Shown in pieces: positions 11,721-23,955 of a DNA stretch of 64,000 bases. The stretch covers positions 20,155,433 to 20,219,432 of the forward strand of contig CM063251.1 in the NCBI GenBank assembly GCA_032158295.1, written 5' to 3'. Every line of letters starts with the position of its first letter. The first letter of the stretch is position 1. Source of the DNA: Pycnopodia helianthoides (lineage: Eukaryota > Echinodermata > Asteroidea > Forcipulatida > Asteriidae). The translations under genes and the position numbers were made by a program. The notes under the pieces were generated by a model. It ran no database searches, was not told where the DNA came from, and saw nothing but the letters and a program-made list of their open reading frames with translations.

Positions 11721-12991
11721 AGGTCTGAAGGGTGGAATCATGGAGTGAAAAAAGGGTGAATAATTTACTAAGACTTGCTTGAGCAAATCAAGGATGATGA
11801 CACGATTTGAAGCGAACATTTCCACCAGATCGTGTGCACTCATTGATAATTTTTACTGTGGTGAAGAAAATGATTGTTTAGTACTTGCTCATCAAAAAAG
11901 AATAATCATTTAGTTTATACAATCTTGAACATTAAATTTAAATATAATGTTCTGCCAGGGCTTTCGTATTACACTGGTTGGTCTAGTGACAGTCATTTTT
12001 AATGTGCTATTTATGTATTTTTTCTTACTATTAAGTTATCAAATTTGCATGTTTAATTTGAAGAAAGTACATGCATTATTGTTCTTTATTCATTAAAAAC
12101 AAACATTATCAAGTAAATCAAACTATTATTTATATTTTTTGTCGTTACTCCATCCATCAAGTAACACATGAAACAATTTTGTTTGTAATGTAGAGTTCAA
12201 GGGTATACACAGCATTTGTAAGATTGAACAAAAATAACGTTAACAGCTCTCCACATGACCATGGTGGAAAACTTCCCTTGAAATATTTTGGCCTGAAACG
12301 CTTTAGTTTTGGGGAAATGAAAAAAACAAGTAATCCAAAAACCGAGTCAAAAAAAACGATTTAAAAAACGGTCAAAACATGTTAGTTTTTTCCCCTTCGT
12401 CACTCCGATTACCGATTGAGCTTAAAGGTTGATTGGTTCTTGTTTTCGGAGTGTTTACTTCGTTGGGGTGTGACATCTCGTTAACAAGGGAATGACGTTT
12501 TTGGACTACTTGATTTCACTTTGTTGTTTAATGTTGGTTTGTACAAAGTGTGAATACTGGTCAATTGCCATTGTTGTCTTAATTCTTTAAGTCTAATAAC
12601 ACACCGTCTTAGAAATGTAGAAGAATTATTGGTTTAGACACAACATTATCGGTACTGGAATTCACCGTCTTCCTGCTTTTAATTCTAAAACACATTCAAC
12701 ATTCCCTCGTTGACGAGATTTCACACCCCAACAAAGTAAACACTCCGAGAACAAGAACCAATCAGCAAACACCCCAACCAACCACACAACCAGAACCCCA
12801 GCCCGCCAAACAAACAGAAGTGTAAAACTTCGAGACCCACGTGTTGTTTCTGACACCGCTCCCAGACGAACCCTTGACTATAATTCTCTACATTTTATGC
12901 AAATCGTTCCGTGAAGTATCTGCTGCTGTTTGCTGTCAATGGTTTACATTTGAGTGTACTACACTGTAATCATGACTGAATCAATCCACCA

Positions 12992-13140
12992 GGGCTTAAT
13001 TTCATAGAGCTGCGCAGAAAATACTGCTTAACAATTGTCTGCTAAGCAGAAGTGAGAAGGATACCAGTCACAAATTGTACATTTGACACGGTATTTTGGC
13101 TGGTAACCATATTCTGTTATTCTGGTAAGCATAGTTGTGT
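12992..13140. mobile_element. Foldback element family D, copy 3 (right end lost)
   Basis: Starts GGGCTTAATTTCATAGAGCT and shares the internal TGCTAAGCAGAA and GGTATTTTGGCTGGTAACCAT blocks with copies 1 and 2, but lacks a clear right terminus. Confidence 0.7.
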
Positions 13141-13718
13141 GAATTGCGCTGGTCTCAAACATACACGGAGGCACTCCAAAATTCATGCAAATTACACATT
13201 TAAGAGGCATTATCTTTTAGAAATATGTTTCAATATTGTATTGTGGGGTTATTGACTCTCAACGTTGGGTTCTTGGGGAAGGCTATAAACCCTGAATAGT
13301 TGGTCGTTTTTTTTATCACAAGCGTAGAGCCCATTTTCTGAAATGGCCGACTTTCTTTTATTCTCTCGTGCGGGGTGGTTTAATGGGCATATATCGAGGG
13401 GCCTATATACATTTGATTCTTATTCCAAGAATTAAGCTATGAAACGTTCATACATAGGCCTATTTAAAAAAAAGTGTATAATCAATAGTACATGTACTTC
13501 TGGATCGGTTTGGTGTTGCCCCTTTGGTTCTGAAGAGCATTTGCGCCCTCTGTCGACAACGACTCACCATTCGTAGAGCAGCTGTGCCCCTAGCCCGAAC
13601 ATCTGACGTCACACTTCGAGGCTCATGAATAACGCAGAGCCGGCTTTGAGCGTTTGGAGGGATCCTGACAAACGCACCTTTGACCTCGCATCCCATTCAG
13701 TCGACAACTGGCCCCCGG

Positions 13719-13820
13719 GTAGACTGGTCCCCTGTCCTTATCTGCATGTCTGTCCAATAGCAGCACCGGATTAATAGACCGGTGCTTGTCCTTGCGGATA
13801 AGGACAGAGGACCAGTCTAC
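13719..13820. repeat. Nested inverted repeat (hairpin/cruciform)
   Basis: Two 24-base arms (13719-13742 and 13797-13820; left arm begins GTAGACTGGTCC) are inverse complements with one mismatch. The 54-base loop contains a second perfect 8-bp hairpin, AGCACCGG/CCGGTGCT (13762-13769 and 13779-13786). Surrounding GC content is higher than the neighbourhood. It could be a foldback transposon remnant or a structured element. Overlapping frames on both strands (13623-13955 minus, 13786-13977 plus) show no recognisable protein. Confidence 0.8.
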
Positions 13821-16800
13821 TGTGCCCCTGCCCATCAACCACCAAACGGTGCTCCGAGGTTTAACATTAAAATTTGGGTTTAGGCTCACAATGGGCGTGG
13901 CACACAGTTCTTTTAAACAGTACAAACGTTTCCCACAAACAATACTTTTTTTCAAGCTAGTAGAAAGACCTTTTTAAGAGGAAACATAAAGCATATGATG
14001 GAATAAAGTAACTGCTATGTCTTAGTTATCTAAAGTGTGGTCTCCACGAATGACAAATTTCATTTGTTTCATCTCCCTATCCAGCCGCCATCTTTATTTT
14101 GTGTAAGATGACGTCGGCTTGGCGATCAAAACATATTTACATCAATTTAAGTATTCATCAATACTGTACTTTCCGAATTCAACATGTTGCCACTTCGATT
14201 ATTTCTGAAGTGAAATCAGTTACTTATTCACAAAATCTATGATCTTTAAAACCTTGGGGTTGGTAGTCGATGAGTGGCTGTCAAAACCTAGCCGCTGGGG
14301 GCAGCAGTCACATTTATGCAGAGGTAAAGTTAAAGTGATCAGCGTGCCCCTTCAGTGTCATGCGCATTATGCAGACTCATCTATACTTGCAGCCTAGCCT
14401 GGTCTCATATTGATTGGCACCGCTAGTTTTGGTAAAAGCCGCCGTTAGAGGGCAACATCGACTGGCTCGGAGGGACTGGGCATATCTACGAGTTGGGTTT
14501 CGTTTTGGTCCAGATGTTTGTTTGACACAGATATCCCTTCTCCAGTAATTCATTTTATGATATCGGCAACACCGTTAACTAAACAAATGTCACCATCAAG
14601 ACTAGGTCTCATGGTCCATGGCTAATATCCTGTTTGTAAAAAAACACAGTTATCTCTTTATAATATGATAGAGAAAGTGGGTTTGATGACAGCGCAGAGG
14701 TGACAGAACCCTACGTGATGTCTGGGATTTCAGCTCCATGGTTTGATGAAAAGTTTCAAGGCATGTGCGCGGAATAATTTCTGGTCACATGTTCACCGAG
14801 CTGATTATGCAGAATGAAATGTTGTTAACGTTTGGCGCGGAAGAAAACCACAAAAGAGACAGACATTCGACTCGTCGAACCTGATGTTGTCTGTTATTAG
14901 AAATCACATGTATGGAAACGATGACCGGGGGACGTTTTGACCGCATGGTGGCGCTGTCACATTTTCACACACCCGTATGATTTTATGACGGGCAGTTTAT
15001 AGTTTTTGCTACACTGTTCCAAGTCACGGTAAGGCGGAGGTCTTTGTCTCAGCCATTATAGAGGTCAGAAGAAAAATCGAAAAATAGGCTCTCCTGGAAA
15101 ATTTACAAGCCTTTGTGAGGTATATTTCAGAATGAAACGAAATATATTAAATTATACACCACCACTGGTAACCCGATTATGCATACACAATGTACTGGTA
15201 TAGTTGTTTATTACATGTGTGAAGGACGCAATTAATAGCGGGCATGAAATAATATGAAAGTTCTTCAATTCCACTCAGAGAAAACTGCAATTCTAATGTG
15301 TAATAAATCAAGTTACGCTATCAAACTTGAAGACCGAAGCTGTAAAATAGTTCATTAATCGTAATTAATTTTGTTACCATAAAGGCATTGCAAGGAAAGT
15401 TTTAAAGGGGTAATTTTGTATGATATAAAAATGTTATATCTTTGCAACTAAAGATTTTCAACCAGAGAAGCACGCAAGTATCAAGTGTAGTGTCTTAACA
15501 GCATGAATGTGTCAAAAGAGTACCATACAACAGATGTCCGTCGCGTGTCAAATAACGGCACTGGATCCCCAATGAAACAGCGCCACCAATCGTCCATCAT
15601 AAGTCTCATCCGCGGTTTTTCATTATTTGTATAGCATTATTGATTTATCGTGGACTATTTTTGGTCATGCATGGTTTCATATTTATTATCGCAATTAAAT
15701 GGGACCTTCCCTGACCTTGAAGTCGACGTTGAGGTCGCGCTTGTCAAACAATCGGCTCGAAAACAAAGTCTGACATAAAGCATGCAACACTCAACTGCTA
15801 ATATTTACAATGGGAAAGTATATTTCATTCTGCGAAATAAGCATTTTCCTCTACCGTAAGGTTTTCTTATTTTATGTAAAAACAAAATCACTATTTTGCA
15901 TCTATGTACCTGAATTCCTGAATATGAAAAAGCAAATAAATCGATGGTTCTCGGTCATCAATCCAAAACTCCTTCTTGTTTCACTTAAAGTAAAGTGAGT
16001 GAAAATGACAAAGTTTTAATCCGTCTTTCATTAATTTTAGGAGTATACATGAATAGACCTATGTGTTATGAGACAGGGAACTAGACCATTAGTCTACGCT
16101 CATCCTGATTGCTCCTCACTCTCGCGATTTCAAAGTAAATATTTAGATGTGAAAGAAAGTCTGTTTTCATTATCACCCAGACTTGAAATTGTTTCATTAA
16201 AAACTTCATCGTAAATCCTAGCGGAGTACCTCTTGCACCAAGACTGCACCACTCCCTACTCAGGAATGCGTCAGGAGGGTGGGGAGGGGAGGGGGTGGGC
16301 TCTGCTCCTAAGTGTTCAAAGGTCATTGGGTCAGTCAAGTCAAGTCCAAAACAAACTCTCTTGGTCTCAAGGTCCGGAGTATGGCTCCAGTGGATCACTC
16401 GACACACCGCACAGACGTGGGTGATCGGGTTTCGGACAAACGACAGATGACCGACTATTTCACCGGGGCTCAAAGAGCGCACCGACCGCGGCCGTTGATT
16501 ACCCACCGTCCGACGAGTCGCTCTGCGCCGTGCTTTCCCCGGGAAAATTTACGACCGACATGCGGGTATACCAATTGCCCTTCGTCCGTTCAATTCTTCG
16601 ACTTGCTAAATGAAAACCGAGCGAGCAAATAAAAGTATACAAGCTGCACATGAATATTTAATCGGGATACAGGCTGTTTGTTTCCCCAGCTATTTCTCTC
16701 CGTTCCAGGTCGGCCGAAGACACAATTACGACGCAGTAATTCGAGTCTATTTCACCAGGTTTTAGTTTTTGTTTGTTGGAAAGTACCGGGACTGAGGTTT

Positions 16801-17324
16801 GCAAGACAAGGACATTTCATCTGCCCGTAGGAAGGGCAGGAGTAGCCCGAGGCTCACTAGGTGTAGAGAAATAACCAGTCAACTCCTTTCGATATAGAAA
16901 CAAATTTAAAACAAACGTCTAGATTGTTCATTTAAGTTCATTGTTTAAGATTGCCGACTGAAAACATTCTACATTCCTTCATATCTTTTTTTTTTAAACT
17001 ACAATTTTCTGTTTTGAATATCGAAATCGATTACTGGTCATAGTTTTGTCAAAGCATTTCGTCATGCAAATACTAGAAACAGATTTACAAAGATCACGTT
17101 ATAAAGATATTTAACAATAAAATTTAAGATAATCAATCGAAATACCAGCAAAGGTGGTATTTACTAACGCGTTGCTTCAACCATGCTGTCCACAGCGCAA
17201 CTGTCCAGAGAGAGTTCTTTTTGGTTGAAAGCTCTTTTCTATTGTCTTAAAAAATTGCACAATTAAGTTTTTCAAGATGATAACATATAGATAGCAAATC
17301 AGTGTCAGTAATCTAACGCTATAA
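13821..17324. other. Intergenic region without a recognised gene
   Basis: Unique-looking, moderately complex DNA. A GC-richer block at about 16200-16640 contains overlapping open frames on both strands (141 codons minus, 106 codons plus) of unknown nature and a G-quadruplex motif. Nothing matches a protein family I know. It could be regulatory DNA. Confidence 0.5.
16277..16299 (+). promoter_or_regulatory. Strong G-quadruplex motif
   Basis: Five G-runs of 3 to 5 bases (16277-16279, 16281-16284, 16286-16289, 16291-16295, 16297-16299) separated by single bases. This fits the classical intramolecular quadruplex pattern with one-base loops. Function is unknown; it could also be purine-rich simple sequence. 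Confidence 0.6.
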
Positions 17325-17540
17325 CCCAGGGTATTATTTGTTTTTTTACCGTAACACTCATGTATGTGAAGCATTGTATACTCTCCCGTACTTTCCCGAC
17401 TTCTGTGAAAAAAATTCCAAAGGCATGTTACTCGGGTGGGATTCGAACCCACGTTCTTTGCCATTTTATAGCCGATGTTTTACCAACTATAGACCACCGA
17501 GATTGCCCGGTAGCTAGAGGCAGTTCGAATCCTACACAGG
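17325..17540 (-). mobile_element. tRNA-derived SINE
   Basis: Minus-strand tRNA-like body at 17431-17501. The ends CTCGGTGG and CCACCCGAG can pair, the T-arm/B-box GTGGGTTCGAATCCCAC is perfect, and the A-box-like part is GGTCTATAGTTGG. The anticodon arm is degenerate, so this is not a working tRNA. A conserved-looking body continues toward 17325, ending near GGGTATTATTTG on the + strand. Confidence 0.6.
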
Positions 17541-17655
17541 TTGTTCTTCACGGCTTCCAAAGGAACGCTACCTCCAATCACTTCCCATAACGTGACACAG
17601 TGTCGTGAAAATGTAGTATTTAAAAATGTACCCTGGAATGACATGAAAGAAAAGC

Positions 17656-17729
17656 TGACCTCATCTAAGGAAAGGTCAAGGTAGGGTCATACTAGGGTCA
17701 TACAAGGGTCATACTTTGGTAATGACCCC
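17656..17729 (+). promoter_or_regulatory. Tandem DR5 nuclear-receptor half-sites (RARE-like array)
   Basis: Four direct hexamers, AGGTCA (17673-17678), GGGTCA (17684-17689), GGGTCA (17695-17700) and GGGTCA (17706-17711), are each separated by exactly five bases. Two inverse half-sites flank them: TGACCT at 17656 and TGACCC at 17723. Known: RAR/RXR heterodimers bind RGKTCA direct repeats spaced by 5, and such elements control Hox clusters in chordates; echinoderms possess RAR and RXR orthologues. Inferred: that this array is bound. Caveat: the last three units also form a simple 11-bp tandem repeat, so DR5 spacing could be a by-product. Confidence 0.6.
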
Positions 17730-20700
17730 TGAAACAAATTGCGTAATTTCTAGTACCAGAAAGCCTTATTGCCATAGAAATGGTAATGGTAGTCAGCATC
17801 ATGCGATTTTCATCTGAAGTTGATTAGAAACCAATAAAATTATGTCGACAAAAATTCTCAATTTTTGTTTTCAATCTCAAAGGTGAGTTTTTAAAAATTC
17901 AAATTTCCGTGGTGTCCGTTTGTGAATTCTTCGGCCAGAGATACGGTTGGTACCCGCTATCACACCTCGCTAAACGTGGATGGATTCAACGTTCTTGGTG
18001 CATACACCGTGACAGTTTCTTAAAACTGTTTTCTCAACAAGTAGAAACAGTACTCAGCTGAAACGGTCTCATGTGACTTTTATTGTCTTTTTCGATAATA
18101 TTGCCTATAAATCAGCATAACGTGGGCAAAATCCAATTTATGACCCAACTTTTAATGAATTAAGACCTTTGTCATGAAGCTGTCACGTACCCTGTATACA
18201 ATAACGTTATGGAATACTTATTTTCAATGTACAAACAGGAGCATGACTATTTTGCCGGCCAACAACAGATTGGTCGCATTGGTTTAAATAGTGGGACTAA
18301 ACTAATTACTAAAATCTTCTAGTCTCTCTGCCCAGGAGAATTCCGCATGCAAACATCTTTGTGCAGCTTTTTTTGCAGGTATACCCACGGCTCATACTAA
18401 TTAGGTCTAGGCCTATAAAACAAAATGATAGCTTAAACATTGTTATTATTTATGGCCCAAATATGTCACGTCGCAACAATCATATATTCTGTATAAAGGG
18501 TAAATTGGAGGAGCGATGTAATTTGAGGTCATTAGTATCCCGATCAAGGGATAGGTTCTTTTCGGGGTAAAAATATACCCTAGATTGGTTAGTTTTGATG
18601 ATTTTTGTATAATTATTGTATATACCCCAATTTGTATACAGTACGGTATACCCCGATTTGTACACAATATACCCGAGTGTATAATTTAATGCCCAATCAG
18701 TAAACAACGTACTTAATTTGTACATGGCATCGGTAATTATAGTAAACACCGATGAGAGTAAAGTGTGTATACCCAAATGTAGGAAGATTGTATGGTTCAT
18801 TTGAAGGCTTCTAAGTAAGCCTGTAACACCCCATCCGGTCAGTAAGCGTGTATATACCCCCCATCCGGTGATCATAAATTCGCAATATCATAACGATTTG
18901 GCGAACATTTATTTCATTGCATGATGCCTAATTAAGCAACGGAACTTCATGTATATCACAGCTCGAATTCTGTCCGCGGTTTGTAGAGACGTAAAGGGCT
19001 TTTTTCTTGTTAACTTTACACATGGACATTATTGAGCATCGGTTTATTGTCACAGAAAGCCAATGCAGCGGAAAGAGTTCACACGGTTGAACTCCAGCGA
19101 GTTTTTGTGGTCTGAATCCAGAGAGAGTACAAACAAGATGGACCACCCCCCTGAGAACGAGGATGTTTTATGTCCGAGTCGGCATAAAAGTCCACTAGTA
19201 ATACTAGTTCTGTGAGTCAACCGACCCTGCTTGAAAGATGGGTCTGGATAATACAAAACTAAATTAGAGGTGAGAAAAAAGGGTGTACAAGTTTCATCTT
19301 GGGGGCAGCCATCTTGTTTCTTGTTTTATCTCAAAAAACCAGTGGAACGAAACCGAGGCAGGATGCACAGCAGTCTGGTACTGTTTGTTCAAAGACAGCT
19401 TACCATATTACTTATTTAAAGGAACATTACAGAATTGGTTTGTGCTAACAAAACAGTTGCTGGCAGTGTAAGCACTTTATGTAATCCACCATATACATAA
19501 TTTGACAAACCTGTAGAAGTTTGAGATCGATCGGCCATCTGGGTCACGAGAAAATATAGAAAAACCGATTACACATTCATGTAGATTCAACAAATGAATA
19601 AAACGCTCACTGAGCGATAAACTCCAATCGGAAAATTAGTTTATTCATTTCTCATCAAATATGGCATTTCAGACAGAAATATTTCAAGGGATGTTTTCTA
19701 CTATCATCATCATTAGACCGTGTAAGTTTTATGTAAATCTGTGATAAAAAAGTATTACAAGTTTTTTTCTTAATAATGGATAAGGCATTTATAAAGCGCC
19801 ATTACATCAAGAACGCAACGCATTAGACTGGGTGTAAATAATGTTTCATACACTTCTGGAATTTGCATAAAGAGTCAGATTCTCTGATGGAGAGAGTGAG
19901 TGCATTTCAGGTTTGGGGAGCAAAATGAGAAAAGGTGCTACTTGATTAAGACTCGAGCAGCTTATTAGCAGAGTTTGGTTCCATGAGGCGAGTAAAGTGT
20001 CAGATACTGACTGAAGGCGAATGAGCTATTCTACCAGAGTGAAAAAAAAACTGCTTAGGAATTAAGGCTTATAAACGTTTTGGTTTGTTACACAGATATT
20101 ATGTGTGGATATTGATTGTAATTTTTCTGTGGTTCACAATGTGTTAGTTTTAATTGATACGCATAATTTATTGTCACAGTGAAGTCGTGTGCCTCACAGC
20201 TGTAGCTGGAATAAGCTATAATTGTACTCTTTAATAACCGTTACGGTAAGATTTGAATAATTCAGAACATAAAATATAAAGGAAGTAATTTCCAACTCAG
20301 GTAAATATGTGACAAAATAATGTTGCAATACAACATCTTTATGGTTCGGCCTATACTGTACTTCTTTACAAAAGAAAGTACGACAAATCTGATTATAATA
20401 ACTATGGAAGAAATTGAGCGACAGAACTAGGGTAAACTCTGGGGGGGGGGTGCATCTTTTTTTTTGGGGGGGGGAACTTCCTGAAGAAATAAAAACTGTA
20501 GTTTGTTTTCTCTTGTTATGCCTTTACTAATGCTTTGCTAAAATAATCTAACGTGGAAGTACGAGCAAATAAATTATCTGCGTGTAAATGGAAAAATAGT
20601 TTTAAAAAACATTGAAATTGCTACTTAAAAGCTTATAAAAACTAACACTATGTTACAGTAATGTTTGATCTAAAAAGTCCAGATTGCAAATGAGGGGGCT

Positions 20701-21435
20701 CCCGGGGGGCACGGACCAGGAACATCAATTGGGAGGGCCACGTGCCCCATAGTTACACCACTATATAAAGAAAATCAGAATTAACAATGAACGGTGGAGT
20801 GTTTTCAAAATGCACACAAACCGATTTTAAGACAGTCACTCACACTTTTCATTCAACTTTAAAATAATGAGGCCTATGTACGATCCCCACATCATATGCA
20901 AAAACCATCAAATGATTCTACACCGAGTCCTCCATGTTTGACACAGTCTGTTTCTGTACCACTTTACCGACTTCGACTCTGCCACGACCGGCCGTAGACG
21001 ACTCCGCGACGCCGGTCGTAAAACTGTTTTATCGGCGGGGGCGATGGTCCGAGACAGGTTTGAAAAATGGCACGCGCCTTGTAGCGGTTTCCGGATCTTT
21101 CATGTTTCGTCTTTGGTTAATTGGAGGACAATTGTTGAAGACACGAATGAATCGAGGAGGAGGAGTTACATGGACTCCCTTGGGATGGGGGAGACCCCCT
21201 TAAACGATGAAGAGTTTACTCATTATTTCGCAAATTTTTAAAGACAATTATTGTGTCTCTCTGTTCCACCGTGTTTATCTGGATGATCCAAATATAAGTA
21301 TACATTTCCCCTGAAGATGATGAGCAGAGATTATGCTGTATCGGTATCAAACCATCATCATCAAGCGGTGTTCATCAATTGTTGACTGAAGTGCTTCTCA
21401 TGTCTCATTATTTGCTACTTGTCCTACTTCAACAT
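17730..21435. other. Intergenic region with one MITE copy
   Basis: Contains truncated MITE B copy 2, homopolymer runs (G and T runs around 20441-20474) and a GC-richer patch at about 20935-21240 with overlapping short frames of 89 and 65 codons that I do not recognise. A stretch with repeated TATACCCC/GTATAC words (about 18560-18860) gives minus-strand open frames that are low complexity. Confidence 0.5.
19416..19773. mobile_element. MITE family B, copy 2 (right end lost)
   Basis: TTAA at 19416 followed by AGGAACATTACAGAATTGG. The body is nearly identical to 4726-5120 up to the TTTTTTTCTTA stretch, where it switches to unrelated sequence (ATAATGGATAAGGCATTTATA). The right inverted terminus is missing. 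Confidence 0.8.
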
Positions 21436-22070
21436 AACTAACTTCATCTTCCAGTTCCTCCTCCTCATCAGGTGTGCCCAATCTACCATGTGGATGTAGC
21501 CCTGAGCACATCTTTGTTGTACATGTCTCCTGCTTCTTATTGTTCAACATAACTAACTTCATTTCAGTTCCTCCTCCTCATCATGTAGTGTCCATCCATC
21601 CATTGGATGTAGCCCTGAGTACATCTTCTGTTGGTACATGTCTCGTGCTTCTTATTGTTCAACCTAACTAACTTCATCTTCCAGTTCCTCCTCCTCATCA
21701 TGTAGTGTCCATCTACCCACTGCTGGATGTAGCTCTGAGTACATCTTCTGTTGGTACATGTCTCGTGCTTCTTATTGTTCAACCTAACTAACTTCATCTC
21801 CAGTTCCTCCTCCTCATCATGTAGTGTCCATCTACCCACTGCTGGATGTAGCTCTGAGTACATCTTTTGTTGGTACATGTCTCGTGCTTCTTATTGTTCA
21901 ACCTAACTAACTTCATCTTCCAGTTCCTCCTCCTCTTCATGTAGTGCCCATCTACCCACTGCTGGATGTAGCTCTGAGTACATCTTCTGTTGGTACATGT
22001 CTCGTGCTTCTTATTGTTCAACCTAACTAACTTCATCTTCCAGTTCCTCCTCCTCATCATGTAGTGTCCA
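21436..22070. repeat. Minisatellite, about 115-120 bp x 6
   Basis: Units start at AACTAACTTCAT (21436, 21551, 21666, 21786, 21905, 22025), so the period is 115, 115, 120, 119 and 120. Each unit holds CAGTTCCTCCTCCTCATCA and CTTCTTATTGTTCAAC. Later units are nearly identical and the first two are more diverged. Because most late units are 120 bp, a minus-strand frame stays open across them and repeats a 40-residue peptide. I regard this as a side-effect of repeat length, not a gene. Confidence 0.9.
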
Positions 22071-22395
22071 TCTTGTTCAACTTAATACTCAGCTCCATCC
22101 ATACCATTAACATCATCTGGTGTGTGCATCAATTGTTTTAGTCCGTTGTTTTTATCCGTTTGTTGATGTTCAATCTCATCATCATCATCGTTATCAGGAC
22201 TTGTCTGTTGTTGTTTGTTGCTCTCCGATCAGTGCGTCTGGTCTCAGAATTCAAGGAGCCGACCGTAAACAGACCAGCAATGGAGGAAGACGTCAGCTTC
22301 TTCTGCCCTCAGGTCCCCCCTGATGACGGCAGTCAAGGGAAACTTAAACGTAATAGTAATATTTCCTGCGTGTTGCTACAACCTCTGCAAGATCG

Positions 22396-22600
22396 TCCTC
22401 CATCTCTCCCTCCATCCTCCCCTCCTCCTCCTCCTCCTCCTCCGCCTCCTCCTCCCCCCCTCCCCCTCTCATCCTCCCCTCCCCTTCTCCAAATCATCCA
22501 AATCATCATCTCCATTTTTATCCATCATTATCGTCATCATCATACAATTTTTATCCATCTTTATCGTCATCATCTTTGTTCCAATCACTTTAGTTCTACA
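22396..22600. repeat. CCT-rich simple sequence and CAT-rich tail
   Basis: Polypyrimidine run of CCTCCT units (about 22396-22500) followed by ATC/CATC-rich sequence. The overlapping plus and minus frames encode only Pro/Ser or Gly/Glu low-complexity peptides and are not called as genes. Confidence 0.85.
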
Positions 22601-22680
22601 AGTACAATTAAGTCCAAAGGATCAGCCAGAAACAACGACGAGTAAATATCAGTGGAAATCTTAAAGAGGTGAAACACTAT

Positions 22681-22711
22681 TATTTTGAAAGAGTAATTCT
22701 CTTTCAAAATA
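22681..22711. repeat. Perfect 13-bp hairpin
   Basis: TATTTTGAAAGAG and CTCTTTCAAAATA are exact inverse complements separated by five bases (TAATT). AT-rich, no associated gene and no T-run typical of a bacterial terminator. Confidence 0.7.
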
Positions 22712-23699
22712 GTCCAGTTTTTGAAGAAACATTAAACCACAATAATGAAAACAGCTCATTAATAATGTTTCACAGTAAGGCCTACCGTGAAACGGTAATA
22801 ACGGATGAATGTTGTGCTTTATGCTTAACTTTCTTATTCCTAAACGGAATTTAGTTAGATTAGGACAACATTGTTTAGCCTTTCATAAACAATAGTCTTC
22901 AGCCTTTCATGAACAAATATAATATGTGATATTCTAAGGAGATTGGTAAAAAAAATTATCTTAGGATGTAGGAAGAATATTTTATGGTTTCTTTCTCGTG
23001 TTGTCAGTCCTCGTTGAACATCAAAGTACACGCATTTTTAGAACACTTACCGTCCCTTACTGAAATGCAATCGGGTTGTTAGTTGCAACATTACACTATA
23101 GATCATTTAAGAAGGCACTACCATGGGAGTTTGGTAATGACGACGTATGGATGATAGTGTTTAAATGTGGTTTCATCTTCACTAGATTAAAGGTGGAAGA
23201 TGAAATCATACACCGAGAGATCTCTACCATGGCGTCTGGGAAAGTTATCACGCTCATATTGAGGCCTCCGTTGAGCTAGCACAACATTTAGCAGATGCAT
23301 TCATACAGACTAGGCTGAAAGTTTCAAGGATATACCTCGAGTTGGAAAATAAGAACGTCGATGATATAATTTTTACCGATTCGTTTTATGTATCATTAAA
23401 GTTGCAATAATATTAACCTTCTTCAATGAGTCAGATGAATAAACACAACGATGGTAGGGTTTAAGACACGTTGTTTCCTTACATTCGTATAGAAGGAGCA
23501 TTACGTGTCCTCATCTTTGAAGAAATGATAAACACGAAATAAAAGTATATGAAGGAATCCAAAATTGAATACATATATTTTACAAAAATGTGAGGAACTG
23601 TTTTAAGAAAAAATCAAAACGAAAGATAGAAAGGACCCCCAAACCCCAAAACAACAACACCACAACAACAACTAAACGATTGAAATCATTGTTTTTTCC

Positions 23700-23832
23700 A
23701 CCCCCAAAAAGAAGACGAAGAAGAAGGTGAACAATCAACCAACAAAACAAACAAACGAGCAAACAAACAATCAACAAACAAACAAACAAACACCTCAACA
23801 AACAATCAAACAAACAAACAAACAGACAAACA
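23700..23832. repeat. (CAAA)n / (AAAC)n simple repeat
   Basis: Imperfect CAAA/AAAC tetranucleotide tract with occasional CAATC interruptions. The long minus-strand frame through it encodes only Cys/Leu/Val low complexity. Confidence 0.85.
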
Positions 23833-23955
23833 GCCAAACCAGACACACATCTCTTTCAAGAAAATGTATTATTGTCAAGTGAACGTTTTACAAAGGGCAT
23901 TCCGTCTATTTTTCACAAACAATCGAAACAAGCTGTACTAAAATAGATAGTCACT

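Larger units (their letters stand above)
10935..13718. other. Intergenic region, proximal part
   Basis: AT-rich, with two copies of foldback family D. Short open frames on both strands overlap these repeats or show no coding character. A C/A-rich minus-strand frame near 12662-12856 is low complexity. I see no gene here. Confidence 0.6.

Noticed and set aside
13623..13977. Overlapping open frames of 110 (minus) and 63 (plus) codons
   Set aside because: They overlap the nested inverted repeat, overlap each other on opposite strands and match no known protein; frames through palindromes often stay open on both strands.
16081..16632. 141-codon minus and 106-codon plus frames
   Set aside because: Both cover the same GC-richer block, with no domain and no splice context; stop codons are simply rarer there.
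17431..17501. Functional tRNA gene on the minus strand
   Set aside because: The T-arm is perfect but the anticodon arm does not fold and the sequence continues into a SINE-like body.
21564..22060. Minus-strand repeat protein of 40-residue units
   Set aside because: Explained by a 120-bp tandem repeat; one unit shifts frame and there is no promoter or start context.
22160..22664. 161- and 113-codon plus-strand frames
   Set aside because: They run through a CCT/CAT low-complexity tract and encode only Pro/Ser/His-rich low complexity.
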